60,120 bases of DNA from an uncultured Kiritimatiellota bacterium (GTDB lineage: Bacteria > Verrucomicrobiota > Kiritimatiellia > RFP12 > UBA1067). The DNA lies in assembly GCA_934667425.1 (NCBI GenBank), contig CAKULV010000015.1, positions 1 to 60,120 of the forward strand, read 5' to 3'. A program made the translations under genes and the position numbers. Shown here one piece after another: positions 23,523 to 32,059 of the stretch. A model generated the notes under the pieces. That model was not told the DNA's origin. It searched no databases and worked only from the letters and a program-made list of their open reading frames with translations. Positions within the stretch are counted from its first letter, which is position 1. Every line of letters begins with the position of its first letter.

Positions 23523-24326
23523 CTACCTGGGCTTCGCGAAAAACCTGTTGCGGGTGCAGAGCGCAAGGACGGCCCCGACGCCAAGGAGCGCAAGGGATAT
23601 GGTCTGCGAAATCGAGAACGGCCCCACGGCCGCACGCGGATCCCCCCTCAAGTATTCCATCGAGAATCTGATCACCGCATAGCCGACAAGGTAAAGGGCG
23701 ACTGTTCCGCCACGGAAGCGCCGGTAGAACATGAACAGGACGGCAAAAAGCGCCGCATTCGCCGCCGCCTCGAACAGTTGCGTCGGAAGGACCGGCAGAC
23801 TCTGCTGCGCAGCCGAAGATATCTGGCCAAGATTGAGCTGTTCATGCCATGCGGGCGACCCTCGCGGAAATGAGACGGCAAACGCCGATGCGGACTGCTT
23901 CCCGTAGCAGCAGCCGTAGAAGAAGCACCCTATGCGCCCGAATGCGTGGCCCATCGGAATCACCACGCACAGCAAGTCGCCCACGGCCAGTGGATTCTCC
24001 CTCTTGAATGCGCACCAGCATCCGAACACAATCGTCGCGAGTATCAGCCCGCCATAGAACATCAGCCCTCCCTGGTCTATGCGTATGACATCCATCGGAT
24101 GCGCCGCGAACTCCGCCTGCCAATGCTCTATCACGTAGGCGATGCGGCTGCCGACCACGCCGGAGACCATCAGCGCCACCAGAAGGTTCCCAAGCGGCTC
24201 AAATGGACGCCCGGCTCGGCGGCACAGATGCACAAGCACCTGCCACGCCGCGAAGAATCCGAGCGCCATGCAGCACCCGTATGTCTTCACGTGCAGGAAT
24301 CCGATGGAAAACAGGTCGGGATGCAT
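23523..24326 (-). CDS. lgt: Prolipoprotein diacylglyceryl transferase
   Basis: 267 residues with about seven membrane helices. Lgt transfers diacylglycerol from phosphatidylglycerol to the lipobox cysteine of prolipoproteins at the inner membrane. The Lgt signature GHAFGRIGCFFYGCCYG holds the essential Arg and Gly, and HVKTYGCCMALGF and IRFSMEYLRGD are further conserved blocks. The ATG lies three bases after the phosphomannomutase stop, so the two are co-translated. Confidence 0.95.
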   Translation of the reverse strand: MHPDLFSIGFLHVKTYGCCMALGFFAAWQVLVHLCRRAGRPFEPLGNLLVALMVSGVVGSRIAYVIEHWQAEFAAHPMDVIRIDQGGLMFYGGLILATIVFGCWCAFKRENPLAVGDLLCVVIPMGHAFGRIGCFFYGCCYGKQSASAFAVSFPRGSPAWHEQLNLGQISSAAQQSLPVLPTQLFEAAANAALFAVLFMFYRRFRGGTVALYLVGYAVIRFSMEYLRGDPRAAVGPFSISQTISLALLGVGAVLALCTRNRFFAKPR

Positions 24327-24329
24327 GGG

Positions 24330-25664
24330 TCATCCGCGTATGAGGGCCAGCATGGCGTCGCGCCGCTCTTCCATCAGAGGATGCGTCTTGGCCTCGAGGT
24401 TGAGGCGCACGAGCGGCTCCGTATTTGACATGCGCACGTTGAACCACCAGCCTTCGCCGTCCCAGCGATCCACGGAGACGCCGTCAAGCTCGAAGAAATC
24501 CGGGAACTGCCGCCGGATCTTCTCCAGGACCGCCGCCGCATCCGCGACCTTGGAGTTGATCTCGCCGGACTGCGAATACTTCCGCAACGGCGCTACCAGC
24601 TCGGAAAGCGGCTTGCCGCTCCTGGATACGATATTCGCGAGCGCAAACGTGGCCATGGAAGACGATTCCGCCGTGAAGTTCGCCTTGAAGTAGTAGTGGC
24701 CCGAAAGCTCCCCCGCGAATACCGCATCGTTCTCACGCATCTGCGCCTTAATGAACGAGTGCCCCACACGGCTCATCATCGGCTTGCCGCCAGCCGCCAG
24801 GATCGCCTCCTGGCACACCTTCGAGGAACGGAGGTCGTAGAAGCACACGGCGCCCGGATTCGCGGCTATCATGTCCTGGGCGATCAGCGCGGTAGTGAAG
24901 TCCATCGGGATCACATCGCCCTTCTCGTCAACGAAACCGGCGCGGTCCGCATCCCCATCGAACGCGACGCCGAAGGCATATTTGCCGGGGTTCGCCCTTA
25001 TCATGGACTGAAGGTCCCTGAGCGTCTCCACGTGAAGCGGGTTCGCGTCATGGTTCGGGAAATCGCCGTCGTATTCGCCATAGATGGAGTCATACGTCAT
25101 GTCGCTGCCCGCGAACGCAACGGACTCCGCAATGCCCATCCCGTTCGCGAAGTCCATCGCCAGGTGCAAGGGCTTCGCAAGGTGCGCGAACCTGCGCACG
25201 TGCTCGCCATAGGCCATTGAGACATCGACCTTCTCGATGACGCCCTTGACGGCGGCATCCTCGCCAAGATCGCCGGAGATCACCATCTTCTCGATATCCT
25301 TGATCCCGGTGGCCCCGGAAATCGGCACGGCATTGGCGCGGCACAGCTTGCACCCGTTCCACTCCTTCGTGTTGTGCGAGGCCGTGATCATCACAGACCC
25401 GTCCGGTTTGAGCGTTCCGTTCGCGAAGTAGCTCATCGGCGTGGAGGCGAGGCCAACGTCGATCACGTCCACGCCGACATCGTTGAGCCCCTTCGCGAAC
25501 GCCTCGAAAAGCGAGTCGGACGACTTTCGGCAGTCCCTTGCGACAACGATCTTCTTCGGGGAACCGAGGAAGCGGGCATATGCCCGCGCAATCTTGTAGA
25601 ACACATCCTCCGTAAGGTCGTCGCCATATATGCCACGGATGTCATACGCCTTGAAAATGCCCAT
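24330..25664 (-). CDS. Phosphomannomutase/phosphoglucomutase
   Basis: 444 residues, the four-domain alpha-D-phosphohexomutase family. The active-site phosphoserine loop is TASHNTKEWNG near residue 96. The Mg2+ loop is DGDADR, the sugar-specificity loop is GELSGHYYF, and the phosphate loop is RMSNTEPLVRL. GEMSGH-like residues in the third loop fit dual mannose/glucose specificity (ManB/AlgC type). It supplies sugar 1-phosphates for nucleotide sugars and envelope glycans. A GGAAAG site precedes the start; it lies upstream of lgt. Confidence 0.94.
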   Translation of the reverse strand: MGIFKAYDIRGIYGDDLTEDVFYKIARAYARFLGSPKKIVVARDCRKSSDSLFEAFAKGLNDVGVDVIDVGLASTPMSYFANGTLKPDGSVMITASHNTKEWNGCKLCRANAVPISGATGIKDIEKMVISGDLGEDAAVKGVIEKVDVSMAYGEHVRRFAHLAKPLHLAMDFANGMGIAESVAFAGSDMTYDSIYGEYDGDFPNHDANPLHVETLRDLQSMIRANPGKYAFGVAFDGDADRAGFVDEKGDVIPMDFTTALIAQDMIAANPGAVCFYDLRSSKVCQEAILAAGGKPMMSRVGHSFIKAQMRENDAVFAGELSGHYYFKANFTAESSSMATFALANIVSRSGKPLSELVAPLRKYSQSGEINSKVADAAAVLEKIRRQFPDFFELDGVSVDRWDGEGWWFNVRMSNTEPLVRLNLEAKTHPLMEERRDAMLALIRG

Positions 25665-25709
25665 GTGATCTTTCCTGCCTTCCTTGCCCGTTACTGCCTT
25701 TGCCGCAAG

Positions 25710-27119
25710 TTACTTCGCGAAACCGCTGTAAAGCATCTCAAGATGCCGCCCGATGTGCTTTTCGAGCCTCTGGGCATATTCCTCGTCGTGTTCGCGCCAC
25801 AGCCTGAACAGCCTGTCGCGGAAGCGGAACGTGCCATCCGCGTTCTTCACGGTCAGGATCAGCCCGTAGGTGATGTGTATCAGCTGCCGCGCATCGTTCT
25901 GCTCGAAAAGGCCCTCAAGCTCGTCATCCCGGAGCGAATCGAGCGGCGGTATCTTCGAGAGATCCGTCGTGACGTGGTAGTACTTCCTGGCCTCCGCAAA
26001 GGCGGTGTCAAGGGCGTACGAATGTATCTCCCTGTAGAGCGAAGGTGCGCACATCGCGACCACCCGCATCGCCTCCAGCCAGTTCGTGCCTGCCGTCTTG
26101 AGGTGGAAGTTGCCCCTCGTGAGCCGCCCTATTATCGGGAACGTCGAGAACTTGTCCGACCCGGAGTGGATCGAGAGCTTGTACCCGAACCTGCGGGCGA
26201 TGGCCGCGTGCACCGCCATCTCCCTCTCGAACTGGGCGAGGTCTCCGATGTAGTCGATGCCCTTCTGGAACTCGCCGCAGAACCGGGGCGCGACAGTTGC
26301 GATCTTCACGCCACGGCGCGTAAGCTCGTTTGCCACGAAGTAGTGCTGCACCGGCGTGGTGGGCGTCATCGTCTCGTCGATGGACACCTCGAAATCTACC
26401 GGCCTGCCCTCCACATGCTTCCTGTATATCGCGACGGCGTGGTCTATCGCCTTGCAGTAGATGAGGCACGTGCGCTTGAACTCGTCGGCGCCGAACGTCA
26501 CGTCCTGCCCCTCCACGGAGAACGTCTTGCCGAGGTAGATCGACTCAAGCCCGGCATCGGCGCGGTATTCCGCGGCGACCTGCCCGTCGGTCATGGAAAG
26601 CACATCGTTGCGTATGTGCTCCGAGCAGTCGAGCGTGAGCATCGTGTACCCTTCGCCGAGGGCATACTCCACTTCCGCATCGGTCTTCAGGTGATCGCCG
26701 TCCGCGCCATAGCCGCGCTGGAAGTCTTCACGGAACACGGCCCTCGTCGCGCAGTCGAGCACATCGCCGAACGTGCGGTTTGTGAGGGTGAGCTCGCGGA
26801 TCGACTGCTGGGCGAGGACGGGGACCGCGTCGTACTTCTCGAACACGCGGAGGTGCCCGGGGGTGGCGATGCCGAGCCTGTCGCCCACGCCGACAGTGCG
26901 GACGTTCGTCAGAACCGGCTTCGGCGCGCAGAACGGGAACAGCTTGCGGAGGAGCGCTGTATTGGCATGGTCGAGCGGGAAGTAGCCTTCGCCCGCCGGA
27001 CATGTCCCCGAAAACCCGGGGTTGGGTCCGACGACCTTGAGGAAATCGGCATCTTCGCCGCGAACCATCGAAACGGTCGCATCGCCATATCTATGGGCTG
27101 AGCGTGGATACTCAAACAT
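25710..27119 (-). CDS. Tagaturonate epimerase (UxaE) family protein
   Basis: 469 residues. The TIM-barrel-like sequence carries family stretches PVLTNVRTVGVGDRLGIATPG, FREDFQRGYGADGDHLKT, FEVSIDETMTPTTP, KLSIHSGSDKFSTFP and HLKTAGTNWLEA. UxaE members interconvert D-tagaturonate and D-fructuronate, linking galacturonate and glucuronate degradation. Acidic/His residues in SIDET and SIHSGSDK probably bind the metal. The gene is the first of a set with the phosphohexomutase and lgt, an association I cannot explain. An AAAGG site lies ahead of the ATG. Confidence 0.82.
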   Translation of the reverse strand: MFEYPRSAHRYGDATVSMVRGEDADFLKVVGPNPGFSGTCPAGEGYFPLDHANTALLRKLFPFCAPKPVLTNVRTVGVGDRLGIATPGHLRVFEKYDAVPVLAQQSIRELTLTNRTFGDVLDCATRAVFREDFQRGYGADGDHLKTDAEVEYALGEGYTMLTLDCSEHIRNDVLSMTDGQVAAEYRADAGLESIYLGKTFSVEGQDVTFGADEFKRTCLIYCKAIDHAVAIYRKHVEGRPVDFEVSIDETMTPTTPVQHYFVANELTRRGVKIATVAPRFCGEFQKGIDYIGDLAQFEREMAVHAAIARRFGYKLSIHSGSDKFSTFPIIGRLTRGNFHLKTAGTNWLEAMRVVAMCAPSLYREIHSYALDTAFAEARKYYHVTTDLSKIPPLDSLRDDELEGLFEQNDARQLIHITYGLILTVKNADGTFRFRDRLFRLWREHDEEYAQRLEKHIGRHLEMLYSGFAK

Positions 27120-27172
27120 AATACTTAAGGCCTTTCTTGCTTAATTTGTCATAGGCTGAAATTCTCTTGACA

Positions 27173-27198
27173 GGGCGGTATTTTATAATATGCCGCCC
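27173..27198. promoter_or_regulatory. Imperfect palindrome between bioA and the uxaE-like gene
   Basis: GGGCGGTAT and ATGCCGCCC flank an AT-only centre (TTTATAAT). No U-run follows on the minus strand. It may be an operator or a weak terminator for bioA. Confidence 0.4.
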
Positions 27199-27231
27199 CG
27201 TGCGTCAAATGTCTCGATTCTTTCCGCAATT

Positions 27232-28503
27232 TCATTCGTGGAAATCGCCGTCCTCCAGTATCGGTCCAGGCTCGCGCGATGCAAGGTCGCGGATCGCGGC
27301 GCATATCTTTGCAATGGTCGCCGAATCCGAGACAAGCGGCGGCATCGTGTATATGAAATTGCAGAATGGCCTGAGCCACACCCCGTGCGAATCTATCACC
27401 CGCTCGATGTCGTCGCGGGCCGGCATGGCTTCCACCTCGACGATGCCGACGGCCCCCTTGACGCGCACGTCCCGCACGTTCGGCATTGCGCGGCATGGCG
27501 AGAGCCCTTCGCGAAGTTCGCGTTCGATCCGCGCCACCTTGGCGGCGTAGTCGCCCTCCCTGAACAGCCTCAGGGAGGCGATGCCTGCGGCGCAGGCAAG
27601 CGGATTGGCCATGTACGTCGGGCCGTGCATGAACGCGGATGGGGCGCCTGACGATATCGTTTCGCCGACCTCGGACGACGCGATCGTCGCCGCAAGCGTG
27701 ATGTGTCCGCCCGTCAGCGCCTTCCCCACGCACATGATGTCGGGGATGACGCTGGCCCATTCCCCTGCCCAGAGCGGGCCGGTGCGGTGGAATCCGGCGG
27801 CGATCTCGTCGAATATGAGCAGAAGCCCCTTTTCCGTGCAGAATGCGCGGAGCTTGCGCAGATACTCCGGATCGTAGAAGCGCATGGCGTTCGCCGCCTG
27901 GAAGACCGGCTCGCATATCACCGCCGCTATCTCGTCCGAATGCCGCTCCACCATCTCAACCACCGTGTCGAATGAAAGCGGCGAAGCGAAATAGTGCTTC
28001 GGCATTATCTGCCGAAAAAGCGAGTGCATGCCGTCCGGATCGCTGAGCGCCATTGCGCAACAGGTGTCTCCGTGGTAGCCACCCTTCAGGGCAAGCAATT
28101 TCCCCTTCGCCGGGAAGCCACGCGCGTTCTGGTACTGCACCGCCATCTTGGCGGCGACCTCCACCGCTATCGATCCGGAATCGGCGAAGAACACGCGGTC
28201 CAGTCCGGGCGGCGCAATCTCCACGAGAGCCTGCGCAAGCTCGATCGCGGGGTCGTGCGCAAGGCCTCCGAACATCACGTGCGGAAGCCTCTCGACCTGA
28301 CGGCGGATCGCCTCCACGATTGCGGGATGCCGGTGACCGTGCGCGACGCACCACCAGCTCGACACCGCATCCGTGAGGGTTCGCCCGTCTTCAAGCTCAA
28401 GTTCGGCGCCGCTCGCGGACTTCACGAGGCGCACGGGCGGCGGATTGGCGAGCGATGCGTACGGATGCCAGATGTGCCGCCGGTCAAATTCAAGAGCCTG
28501 CAT
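27232..28503 (-). CDS. bioA: Adenosylmethionine-8-amino-7-oxononanoate aminotransferase
   Basis: 423 residues, fold-type I PLP aminotransferase. BioA converts KAPA to DAPA in biotin synthesis with SAM as amino donor. N-terminal HIWHPYAS and SSWWCVAHGHRHP are BioA-specific. The PLP-binding Asp is in FDEIAAGFHRTG and the Schiff-base Lys in GKALTGGHITLA. It follows bioD by three bases. bioB, bioF, bioC and bioH are not in the window. Confidence 0.96.
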   Translation of the reverse strand: MQALEFDRRHIWHPYASLANPPPVRLVKSASGAELELEDGRTLTDAVSSWWCVAHGHRHPAIVEAIRRQVERLPHVMFGGLAHDPAIELAQALVEIAPPGLDRVFFADSGSIAVEVAAKMAVQYQNARGFPAKGKLLALKGGYHGDTCCAMALSDPDGMHSLFRQIMPKHYFASPLSFDTVVEMVERHSDEIAAVICEPVFQAANAMRFYDPEYLRKLRAFCTEKGLLLIFDEIAAGFHRTGPLWAGEWASVIPDIMCVGKALTGGHITLAATIASSEVGETISSGAPSAFMHGPTYMANPLACAAGIASLRLFREGDYAAKVARIERELREGLSPCRAMPNVRDVRVKGAVGIVEVEAMPARDDIERVIDSHGVWLRPFCNFIYTMPPLVSDSATIAKICAAIRDLASREPGPILEDGDFHE

Positions 28504-28506
28504 TCT

Positions 28507-29187
28507 TCACTCTCCACCAAACAATGCGCCGAAGTCGGGCGCAGGGGCGACGGAAACGTCCGGGAGGACGATTACCGGGCACCGCACATTGCGCCCGTCA
28601 AGATATCGCGCCACGGCCTTCATGGCGTCGTCGAACAGGAGGCTGTCCGGCCTGGGATACGCGTTCATCACGACCCCGGCGAACGGGATGCCGCGGGATG
28701 CGGCCGCCTCGAGCGACAGCAGGATGTGGTTTATCGCGCCAAGCCTTCCGCTTGCCACAAGCACGAGCGGCCATCCCTGCCTGGCGGCGAAGTCGACCGC
28801 AAGCAGATCCTCCGTAAGAGGGACGCAAAGGCCGCCGGCCCCTTCCACTATCACGATGTCATGCGTTGCGGCGCACTTGCGCACGGATTCCGCGATCTTG
28901 CCGACATCGACGGTGCGTCCCTCCAGGCTCGCCGACAGCAGCGGCGATGACGGGAACTTGAATATCTGCGGCGCGGTGATCCCCTCATCGTCTTCCTGGA
29001 ATCTCCCCACTCCGGCCATCTCGCGGTGAAGATCAAGATCCTCCGAGAAGCCGTCGCATCCCGTCTGCACCATCTTCACGGAAATCCAGTCGCGGCCCGA
29101 CTTCTGCAATGCGCGGCACATCGCACCGACCGCAACCGTCTTTCCTATGCCGGTATCTATTCCTGATACGAAATATACCTTCCCCAT
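28507..29187 (-). CDS. bioD: Dethiobiotin synthetase
   Basis: 226 residues from the ATG at 29187, with GCAGGA just before it. BioD closes the ureido ring of dethiobiotin using ATP and CO2. The P-loop is GIDTGIGKT (residues 9-17), KMVQTG holds the substrate lysine, and VEGAGGLCVPL is the second conserved loop. It is the first gene of a bioD-bioA pair; a heptamer repeat array lies immediately upstream, leaving little space for a promoter. Confidence 0.95.
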   Translation of the reverse strand: MGKVYFVSGIDTGIGKTVAVGAMCRALQKSGRDWISVKMVQTGCDGFSEDLDLHREMAGVGRFQEDDEGITAPQIFKFPSSPLLSASLEGRTVDVGKIAESVRKCAATHDIVIVEGAGGLCVPLTEDLLAVDFAARQGWPLVLVASGRLGAINHILLSLEAAASRGIPFAGVVMNAYPRPDSLLFDDAMKAVARYLDGRNVRCPVIVLPDVSVAPAPDFGALFGGE

Positions 29188-29210
29188 TCCTGCACCCTGT
29201 TGCCTGCCAA

Positions 29211-29276
29211 CCACCCTCTACCCTCTACCAACTACCAACTACCAACTATCAACTACCAACTACCAACTACCAACTT
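29211..29276. repeat. CTACCAA heptamer array at the thiE end
   Basis: About eight near-perfect CTACCAA/CTACCCT units. The array enters the 3' end of thiE: the last codons and the TAG stop are repeat sequence. Confidence 0.85.
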
Positions 29277-29861
29277 CAAAATCGCCGAGTACGGGTCTTC
29301 GCTCTGGCACACGGCCCTCACCACGGCGTAGTTGCGAGCGCCGGCGGCAATCACGTCCGGAAGCCGCGAGGCGTCAATGCCCCCGATGGCGACGGCGGGA
29401 TGTGCGGCAGCCGCTATCATCCGAGACATCGTGTCGAGGCCGAGCGTCGGGTCGGGGATGTCCTTCGTTGGCGTGGCGTACACCGGGCCCACGCCTATGT
29501 AGTCGATCGGCTGGGCGATTGAGGCGCGGACCTGATCCATGTTGTGCGTGGAGAGGCCGACCACCTTCAGTTCCGGATAGCGCGAACGCACCTCCGCAGG
29601 CGCCATGTCGCCCTGTCCCACATGCACACCGTCCGCCCCGACCTCGGAGGCGATGGACGGATCGTCGTTCACGATGAAGAGCGTACCGGTCCCGGCCGTC
29701 ACGCGGCGCAACTCGCGCCCCTCGCGCAGGACATCCTCGCGGGAGGCGTGCTTCATGCGGAGCTGCACTATCTTCACGCCAGCCCTGACGGCGGCCTCCG
29801 CGCACTTCGCGTAGCCGACGACAGGGTTGGTTATCACAAGATAGAACCCGAAGTCCGTCAC
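29253..29861 (-). CDS. thiE: Thiamine phosphate synthase
   Basis: 202 residues. ThiE joins HMP-PP and thiazole phosphate. The TIM-barrel signatures are VQLRMKHASRED, FIVNDDPSIASEVGADGVHVGQGD, GLSTHNMDQV, DYIGVGPVYATPTK and AIGGIDA. The start overlaps the thi4 stop by four bases (ATGA). The last seven residues (KLVVGSW) and the stop codon are encoded by the heptamer repeat, so the natural C-terminus has probably been replaced. Confidence 0.95.
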   Translation of the reverse strand: MTDFGFYLVITNPVVGYAKCAEAAVRAGVKIVQLRMKHASREDVLREGRELRRVTAGTGTLFIVNDDPSIASEVGADGVHVGQGDMAPAEVRSRYPELKVVGLSTHNMDQVRASIAQPIDYIGVGPVYATPTKDIPDPTLGLDTMSRMIAAAAHPAVAIGGIDASRLPDVIAAGARNYAVVRAVCQSEDPYSAILKLVVGSW

Positions 29862-30637
29862 TTGCCGAGATCCTTGAGGATTATCTGCGCGATCTTGCGC
29901 CCGCTCTTGAACATGCCGCCGAATATCGGGCCCATGCGGAATCCGCCCTGGGCGTTGTTCGCGGCCATTCCCGAGGCGTAGAGGCCGGGATACAGGCGCT
30001 TGGTGTTCTCGACGGTCGTGCGCTCACCATCCTCCATCCACATCGGCTTCTCGCCGAGGATGCCGCCCGTCGGGGAATCGATCTTCACCCCGGCCTTGTT
30101 TACGGCCTTGTTGATGATCTCGCTCGGATGGCCGGTGCCGTCTATGAGCGCGCGGGTCGTAACCACTATCGGATCTACGTGCATCTCAAGGCGGGCGACA
30201 GGGTTCCAGTTGATGACCACGCCGCACACCACGCCGTCATGGATCACGATATCCTCCACCCTGACGGCATTGAAGATCGTCGCGCCGGCCTTGCGGGCGC
30301 CGAAGATAAGCCCGCTCGCCATCTCCACGGAATCGACGGTGTGGTATGTGCCGTCCACGGGAACCGTGGAGATGCCGAACTCGTGGAGGATCTCCGCCGC
30401 ATCGTTCTGCACAACGACCTCGTTCATGAGCATCCCGCCGCCCCACGTTCCGCCGCCAGGCGCGAGCTTGGACTCGAACACGGCGACCTTGCATCCCGCG
30501 AGCGCGAGGTCGCGCGCGGCGACAAGACCCGAAGGGCCGGCCCCAACGATCGCGACGTCAACCGCAAGGTTGGCTTCGAGCTTCTTGAAATAACTCCGGA
30601 CGATCGCTCCGGAGATGGTTTCCTCCATCACTTCCAT
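29858..30637 (-). CDS. Thi4-type thiazole synthase, sulfide-using (His) form
   Basis: 259 residues from the ATG at 30637, eight bases after AGGAG; an upstream in-frame GTG sits inside that site. Thi4 makes the thiamine thiazole from NAD and glycine. The FAD/NAD dinucleotide motif VAIVGAGPSGLVAA is at about 28-41, with GGGTWGGGM and a C-terminal GGFRMGPIFGGMFKSG. At the position of the sacrificial Cys of yeast/plant enzymes (C-M-D-P) this protein has H-V-D-P. That matches archaeal Thi4 enzymes, which use free sulfide and turn over repeatedly. It stands under a TPP riboswitch and is coupled to thiE. Confidence 0.92.
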   Translation of the reverse strand: MEVMEETISGAIVRSYFKKLEANLAVDVAIVGAGPSGLVAARDLALAGCKVAVFESKLAPGGGTWGGGMLMNEVVVQNDAAEILHEFGISTVPVDGTYHTVDSVEMASGLIFGARKAGATIFNAVRVEDIVIHDGVVCGVVINWNPVARLEMHVDPIVVTTRALIDGTGHPSEIINKAVNKAGVKIDSPTGGILGEKPMWMEDGERTTVENTKRLYPGLYASGMAANNAQGGFRMGPIFGGMFKSGRKIAQIILKDLGK

Positions 30638-30647
30638 CAGTTTCACT

Positions 30648-30730
30648 CCTTTCCTACGCAGGCATTACCCTGGTCAGGTTTGACGGGTTTTTTCTCAGCA
30701 TCCGGAACCGTTCCGGCAGCACCCCGATTG
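30648..30730 (-). promoter_or_regulatory. TPP riboswitch controlling thi4-thiE
   Basis: GGGGUGC, an apical GC-rich P3 hairpin, CUGAGA, ACCCG, then ACCUGACCAGGGUAAUGCCUGCGUAGGAAAGG. The thi4 AGGAG site follows immediately, consistent with translational control. Confidence 0.93.
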
Positions 30731-30737
30731 GCGCAGT

Positions 30738-30746
30738 ATTATAGCA
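30738..30746 (-). promoter_or_regulatory. Extended -10 promoter of thi4-thiE
   Basis: TGC plus consensus TATAAT (30738-30743), placing +1 at the aptamer 5' end, the same layout as at thiC. Confidence 0.65.
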
Positions 30747-30828
30747 CAAAAGGGTCGCGGCTTGTTGCCGCCGAAGGCGGACTAGTAGCCGCCCCATTTG
30801 AGGCACAAGACATTCACGGCATCCCCTT

Positions 30829-32040
30829 TCACGACTCAAGTACTCCTTCATCCTTCCTAAGATACACATTCCGGTACCGGGCGACTCGGCGGCGGAACTT
30901 CATCCTGACACACTCGGGGCACAAGCTGTCCACCGGAATCAGGGTGCGCGTCGCCGGCTCGAAATCGACGATGCGCAACCGCTCCTCGCCATTCTCGCCC
31001 TCCTGGACCAAGACATTCTGCGGATCGTAGAAACGGACGGCGAAATCGCAAAGACCCGCCATCAGGTCGTCAAACCGAGACAAGAGTCTGCGGCGCCCCT
31101 CTGGGTCTGCGTCACGAAAAGCGGACAGCAAGCGGCGCGGCGAAGACCCGTCGGCATTCGCGATCTCGTTCTCGACAAGACACCATCCGCGCGACGGGAC
31201 GAAAACGCGCTCAAGGACATCGGGAAACGCACCCAGCAGATTCGGAGGCAATATCTGCCTCAACTCCTGGTGATAACGCCACTCCTGACACGAGGTGTTC
31301 GCCTTGTCGGAACAGCGGCATTTGCCGATCTCGCGCAATACCGACGCCTTCAGCCTGTGCGTCTCGATCGAGCCGTCAAGGCGCATGCGGGCATCAAGCT
31401 CAGCATCGCTCCGATAGCACTTCACGCACAGTCCAGTGCCGGGGATTCGGTAGCATATGCGTCGGGAACCATCGCCAATGCGCACAAGATCGCCTGACAT
31501 GAAGCGGCGCTCCAATTCCTCTGCGGACGGAATGTGCCATCCTGTGCGTTCCGCGAGCCAGTCGGCTATCGGCTTGCCGAAAAGCGCCTTGAACTCCATT
31601 TCGGTCTCTTCGGGATTAACCGAGCTATGGAAACGGTTGCTATGCCCGGTCATGCGGCGGCACGTGTACTTCATGCGGCAGACGCTCACATCCATGATCG
31701 TTTCCCGGCCATACATGCTGGCCGCGCGCTGCCACTGCGGCGATGGGTCCTCGAATATGATTACCCTGAACGCGCCGCGCCCGCACCTGCGGGACTTGTT
31801 CCACCAGCAGAACCAATCCCGCCATCCATAGAACTCCGCGAGTTTTCCCGTGAACCGCCTGCGCGGCCAGAAGCATTCGGTCTCGGCGAGGATGGTGAAG
31901 CCCTTTGCGATCTCGGCACGTATGGCGGATTCAAACGCGCGCGCCTTCTCCCATATCACAGCCAGGAACACGGCGCGACAATCCGGCACGCCTGTGCCGG
32001 GATACGGGATCTCGCAAATGTCCGCCAATGTCTCTTTCAC
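30829..32040 (-). CDS. YrbL-like kinase-fold protein with an unassigned N-terminal domain
   Basis: 403 residues from the GTG at 32040, ten bases after an extended -10 box. The frame is open further upstream, but that part is low-complexity basic sequence. The C-terminal half (about 195-400) resembles the PhoP-regulated YrbL / lipopolysaccharide-kinase-like fold: RICYRIPGTGLCVKCYR, HQELRQILPPNLLG, GWCLVENEI, CDFAVRFYDPQNVLVQ and RIVDFEPATRTL. The N-terminal half contains GVPDCRAVFLAVIWEKA, AETECFWPRRRFTG and DWFCWWNKSRRCGRG; I cannot assign it. It may modify an envelope saccharide, but that is inference. The gene is monocistronic. Confidence 0.62.
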   Translation of the reverse strand: MKETLADICEIPYPGTGVPDCRAVFLAVIWEKARAFESAIRAEIAKGFTILAETECFWPRRRFTGKLAEFYGWRDWFCWWNKSRRCGRGAFRVIIFEDPSPQWQRAASMYGRETIMDVSVCRMKYTCRRMTGHSNRFHSSVNPEETEMEFKALFGKPIADWLAERTGWHIPSAEELERRFMSGDLVRIGDGSRRICYRIPGTGLCVKCYRSDAELDARMRLDGSIETHRLKASVLREIGKCRCSDKANTSCQEWRYHQELRQILPPNLLGAFPDVLERVFVPSRGWCLVENEIANADGSSPRRLLSAFRDADPEGRRRLLSRFDDLMAGLCDFAVRFYDPQNVLVQEGENGEERLRIVDFEPATRTLIPVDSLCPECVRMKFRRRVARYRNVYLRKDEGVLES

Positions 32041-32050
32041 AATACCGGGT

Positions 32051-32059
32051 ATTCTACCA
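32051..32059 (-). promoter_or_regulatory. Extended -10 box upstream of the YrbL-like gene
   Basis: TGG plus TAGAAT (32051-32056), then ten bases to the GTG. No ribosome site fits in the gap. Confidence 0.5.

Noticed and set aside
27165..27190. TTGACA followed by TATAAT on the plus strand as a promoter
   Set aside because: Spacing is only 11 bp and no plus-strand gene follows.
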